Assembly (NCBI GenBank): GCA_031267055.1
Contig: JAIRZV010000069.1
Coordinates: 1-32,720, forward strand
From: Candidatus Margulisiibacteriota bacterium
GTDB lineage: Bacteria > Margulisbacteria > Termititenacia > Termititenacales > Termititenacaceae
Reading direction: 5' to 3'
DNA length: 32,720 nucleotides
In this document: positions 30,429 to 32,720 of the stretch, in pieces
Layout of the letters: the number at the start of each line of letters is the position of its first letter
How positions within the stretch are numbered: position 1 is the first letter of the stretch
Translations under genes and position numbers: made by a program
The notes under the pieces: model-generated
Databases searched by the model: none
What the model was told of the DNA's origin: nothing
What the model saw: only the letters and a program-made list of their open reading frames with translations

Positions 30429-30807
30429 TTTAGATATTGCGGAATGGATCCGTTATGCTAAAGGAAATTATGATGCTGCTCGAAAAATGGCGGAACAATT
30501 TCAGCCTGTGCCGTTAGAAATAGTCTGTTACCATTGCCAGCAAAGCGCCGAGAAAATCCTAAAAGCCTATATTCTGGCAAATGGAGATGAGTTGATAAAA
30601 ACCCACGATATTTATACTTTGCTGGAGCGTTGTAAATCATTTAACCCTGATTTTGAAAAGCTTGTAAAGACAGGAGCTGATCTGTCGGACTATGTGGCGC
30701 TTTCTCGTTACCCTGCTTTTGACACTATCACCATTGAAGATATGGAACAGGCTTTGGTTGCCGCCAAAAGTATTCTAGATTTTACTATTGGGCAGATCAG
30801 ACAATAG
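30415..30807 (+). CDS. HEPN domain toxin (HepT-like)
   Basis: 130 residues from ATG 30415, with AAAGG upstream inside the MNT gene. The helical HEPN pattern is clear: WIRYAKGNYDAARKM, VCYHCQQSAEKILKAYIL, KTHDIYTLLERC and a final helix ending LDFTIGQIRQ. LSRYPAFD (97-103) is the conserved turn of this subgroup. HEPN proteins are often RNases with an R-x4-6-H site; I cannot point to an unambiguous copy here, so whether it cleaves RNA is open. Translation is coupled to the MNT gene by the overlap. Confidence 0.88.
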   Translation: MRQDNLDIAEWIRYAKGNYDAARKMAEQFQPVPLEIVCYHCQQSAEKILKAYILANGDELIKTHDIYTLLERCKSFNPDFEKLVKTGADLSDYVALSRYPAFDTITIEDMEQALVAAKSILDFTIGQIRQ

Positions 30808-30881
30808 AGATTTATACTTAAAATGCATGGTGTATAGATTTTATATAATAAGTTTAGGCTGAACAGGCCTGCCCCTTTCTT

Positions 30882-30890
30882 TGCTAAAAT
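30882..30890 (+). promoter_or_regulatory. Extended -10 promoter of miaA
   Basis: TGCTAAAAT ends six bases (ACCCCC) before the miaA ATG; there is no purine-rich ribosome site, so the mRNA would begin at the start codon. Confidence 0.6.
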
Positions 30891-30896
30891 ACCCCC

Positions 30897-31763
30897 ATGC
30901 GCAAAATAACTTTGGTTGCCGGACCTACCGGTGTTGGCAAATCAGAATATGCTCTAAAACTGGCCAAAGAGCAGGACGCCGCGGTTATTTCCGTCGATGC
31001 TTTTCAAGTTTATCGCGGTCTGGACATTGGCACGGCCAAATTGACATTGGCCGAGCGGCAGGGCGTGCCGCATTACGCTATAGACATTGTCGAACCGACG
31101 CAGGATTTTTCTGTGGCGGATTATGTGCAGTATGTAGAAAATCTTTTGACCGGAGAATTGACGGAACGGAATATTATATTTTGCGGCGGCACAGGATTTT
31201 ATTACAACGCGTTGCTCAACGGCCTATCCCTGCCCATCGCCGCGAAAGACGAAACACTGCGCCGGAGATTGCGCGCGAGGGCCGCAGAAAATGGGCGGGA
31301 GTGGCTGTGGGACAAGTTAAAAAAAGTCGATCCGGCAGCCGCCGCGAAAATCCACGCCAACGATTTATTTCGGGTAGTACGTGCGCTGGAAGTCTATGAA
31401 CTGACCGGCCAAAAAATTTCCGTACAGCAGAAAAAACGGCCGTCGATTTTGGGACAGGATTACCGTATTATCGGCCTGACCATGCCGCGCGCGGAACTTT
31501 ATGCCAGATTGGACGCGCGTGTGGAGCATATGTTTGAGCACGGGTTGCTGGACGAGACGCGCGGCCTGCTTGCGCGCGGCTGTACGCCCGAGTTATCATC
31601 TATGCAGGCGATCGGCTACAAAGAAGCGTTGCGTTATTTGCAAGGATTGAGCGATCGAGAAAAAATGCTCGCGGAAATTAAACAAAACCCGCGCAATTTT
31701 GCCAAACGACAGTACACGTGGTTCCGCGCGTTTAAGGATGTACACTGGCAAGAAGTGAATTAA
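30897..31763 (+). CDS. miaA: tRNA dimethylallyltransferase
   Basis: 288 residues. MiaA adds a dimethylallyl group to A37 of tRNAs that read codons starting with U. GPTGVGKS (9-16) is the P-loop; ISVDAFQVYRGLDIGTAKLT, VPHYAIDIV and FCGGTGFYYNALLNGL are the DSxQvY-type and GGTg motifs of the family (here D-A-F-Q-V-Y, with alanine replacing serine). The C-terminal MQAIGYKEALRYL and RQYTWFR segments are intact. It is slightly shorter than the usual 300 or more residues. No ribosome binding site precedes the ATG. Confidence 0.97.
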   Translation: MRKITLVAGPTGVGKSEYALKLAKEQDAAVISVDAFQVYRGLDIGTAKLTLAERQGVPHYAIDIVEPTQDFSVADYVQYVENLLTGELTERNIIFCGGTGFYYNALLNGLSLPIAAKDETLRRRLRARAAENGREWLWDKLKKVDPAAAAKIHANDLFRVVRALEVYELTGQKISVQQKKRPSILGQDYRIIGLTMPRAELYARLDARVEHMFEHGLLDETRGLLARGCTPELSSMQAIGYKEALRYLQGLSDREKMLAEIKQNPRNFAKRQYTWFRAFKDVHWQEVN

Positions 31764-31777
31764 GTATTAAAATAGCA

Positions 31778-31879
31778 AACAGTGAATATTTTGCCGGTGC
31801 GCGGTTTGGCTCGAACTTAACAAGCGAAGCGAAGTTAAGTGAGAGGCCACGGCGCGCGAAGGCAAAGATATTCACTGTT
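31778..31879. repeat. Long hairpin with dispersed repeat copy 2, between miaA and dapF
   Basis: Outer arms AACAGTGAATATTTTGCC (31778-31795) and GGCAAAGATATTCACTGTT (31861-31879) pair with a single bulged base. Inside lie GC-rich blocks (GGTGCGCG and CGGCGCGCG) and the 32-base palindromic unit at 31812-31843 that matches the copy at 8112-8144. Everything from the miaA stop to the dapF ribosome site (AGGAGG at 31888-31893) is this structure. It could be a mobile palindromic element or an mRNA structure controlling dapF. Confidence 0.75.
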
Positions 31880-31903
31880 GGTTTATCAGGAGGAAAATAA
31901 GTA

Positions 31904-32720
31904 ATGAACTTTATCAAGCTCGAGGGACTGGGCAATGATTTTATTTTGTTTGACGCGCTGAAGAATGATTTAAGCGCAGTAAATTTTCATGAGCTGGCGC
32001 CAAAACTCTGCAACCGGCATTTCGGCATCGGCGCGGACGGACTGCTCATCGTGCGCAAATCCGAGAAGGCCGATTTTTATATGCAGACCATCAATGCCGA
32101 CGGTTCGGAGCCGCAAATGTGCGGTAACGGCATACGCTGTTTCGCGCGTTACGTTTACGAAAATTACGAGAAAAAAAGCATGATCTCGGTGGAAACTCTG
32201 GCCGGCATTATGCTGCCGGTGCTTGATCCGCAAAACAATATTATCGAAGTCGATATGGGTGAGCCGATCTTGGAGCCTGTTAAAATTCCGGTAAACTTTA
32301 CCGGCGGGAAAATGCTAAATGCGCCGGTGCGTATTTTAGACCAAACTTTTGCGATCACCGCGGTCTCGATGGGCAATCCGCACGGCGTGATCTTTGTCGA
32401 GGATGTCTCCGCCGTGAATGTGCCTGCTTACGGCGCGGCGCTGGAGACGCATGAGCTATTTCCCGAAAAAGCCAATATCGAATTTTGCCAAATCTTAAAT
32501 CGCGGCGAGATCAAAATGCGTGTCTGGGAACGCGGCGCCGGAGAAACTCTGGCCTGCGGCACCGGGGCCTGCGCCGCAGTAGTGGCCGGTGTCCAGACCG
32601 AACGTCTGGAGCGTGATGTCACAGTGCATCTGGCTGGCGGAGTTTTAAAAATTTCCTGGGACGCTGACGATAATCATGTGTCGATGTCCGGCCCGGCTTT
32701 TGAGGTTTTTAAAGGCGAGG
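31904..32720 (+). CDS. dapF: Diaminopimelate epimerase (partial, runs off the right edge)
   Basis: 272 residues are visible, nearly the full 275-280. The enzyme turns LL- into meso-diaminopimelate for peptidoglycan and lysine. The start MNFIKLEGLGNDFILFDA is classical; the two catalytic cysteines are Cys73 in NADGSEPQMCGNGIRC and Cys218 in LACGTGACA. AGGAGG lies ten bases before the ATG. The long hairpin repeat directly precedes it. No sign of damage. Confidence 0.97.
   Translation, partial: MNFIKLEGLGNDFILFDALKNDLSAVNFHELAPKLCNRHFGIGADGLLIVRKSEKADFYMQTINADGSEPQMCGNGIRCFARYVYENYEKKSMISVETLAGIMLPVLDPQNNIIEVDMGEPILEPVKIPVNFTGGKMLNAPVRILDQTFAITAVSMGNPHGVIFVEDVSAVNVPAYGAALETHELFPEKANIEFCQILNRGEIKMRVWERGAGETLACGTGACAAVVAGVQTERLERDVTVHLAGGVLKISWDADDNHVSMSGPAFEVFKGE

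Noticed and set aside
1-32720. CRISPR array, rRNA, tmRNA or riboswitch
   Set aside because: No regularly spaced direct repeats longer than the 34-base operator array, and no recognisable rRNA, tmRNA or riboswitch core was seen.

Overview
The window looks like a bacterial chromosome segment in which housekeeping genes of moderate to high GC alternate with AT-rich acquired DNA. Rho, ribosomal protein S2, EF-Ts, MiaA, diaminopimelate epimerase, threonine synthase and the end of a branched-chain aminotransferase point to a bacterium that makes its own amino acids and a diaminopimelate-type peptidoglycan. A lipoprotein signal sequence is present. The sequence does not let me name the phylum. Many promoters carry an extended -10 of the form TGnTATAAT, and several genes seem to have no 5' untranslated leader.

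Layout. 1-2.7 kb: end of an aminotransferase gene, then leftward genes for a MazEF-like toxin pair, Ogt, a short-chain dehydrogenase, a DUF3781 protein and a tiny basic ORF. 2.8-5.3 kb: a GH94 disaccharide phosphorylase. 5.3-8.3 kb: a leftward XRE regulator and Fic AMP-transferase, with an array of repeated operators in front of fic; a divergent orphan phage-tail-collar-like protein; a small conserved-looking protein. 8.4-12.9 kb: an apparent operon of rho, two TrkA/KtrA-like subunits, trkH and an anchored OB-fold-like protein. 12.9-13.3 kb: a poly-C tract and a composite hairpin repeat that appears to cut short a small gene. 13.3-14.6 kb: a lipoprotein. 14.6-17.9 kb: rpsB-tsf, then an NfeD/SPFH membrane pair. 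18.0 kb: tRNA-Gln(CUG).

18.1-27.9 kb is an AT-rich accessory island starting at the tRNA 3' end. It holds a decayed serine recombinase, two coupled unknown genes, a large SF2 helicase fused to a PD-(D/E)XK-type nuclease (possible phage defence), a frameshifted plasmid-type replicase with PriCT-like tail, a leftward operon of small genes including a truncated radical SAM protein, a divergent control region with a perfect 15-bp-arm palindrome, an XRE regulator, a RhuM-family protein, a small Cys/His finger and a truncated Bro-N antirepressor. It reads as a degenerating integrated plasmid or phage-like element whose regulatory switch, and perhaps defence gene, remain intact.

27.9-32.7 kb returns to host-like DNA: small ORFs, a GNAT-like protein, thrC, a MNT/HEPN toxin-antitoxin pair, miaA, a large hairpin repeat and dapF, which runs off the right edge.
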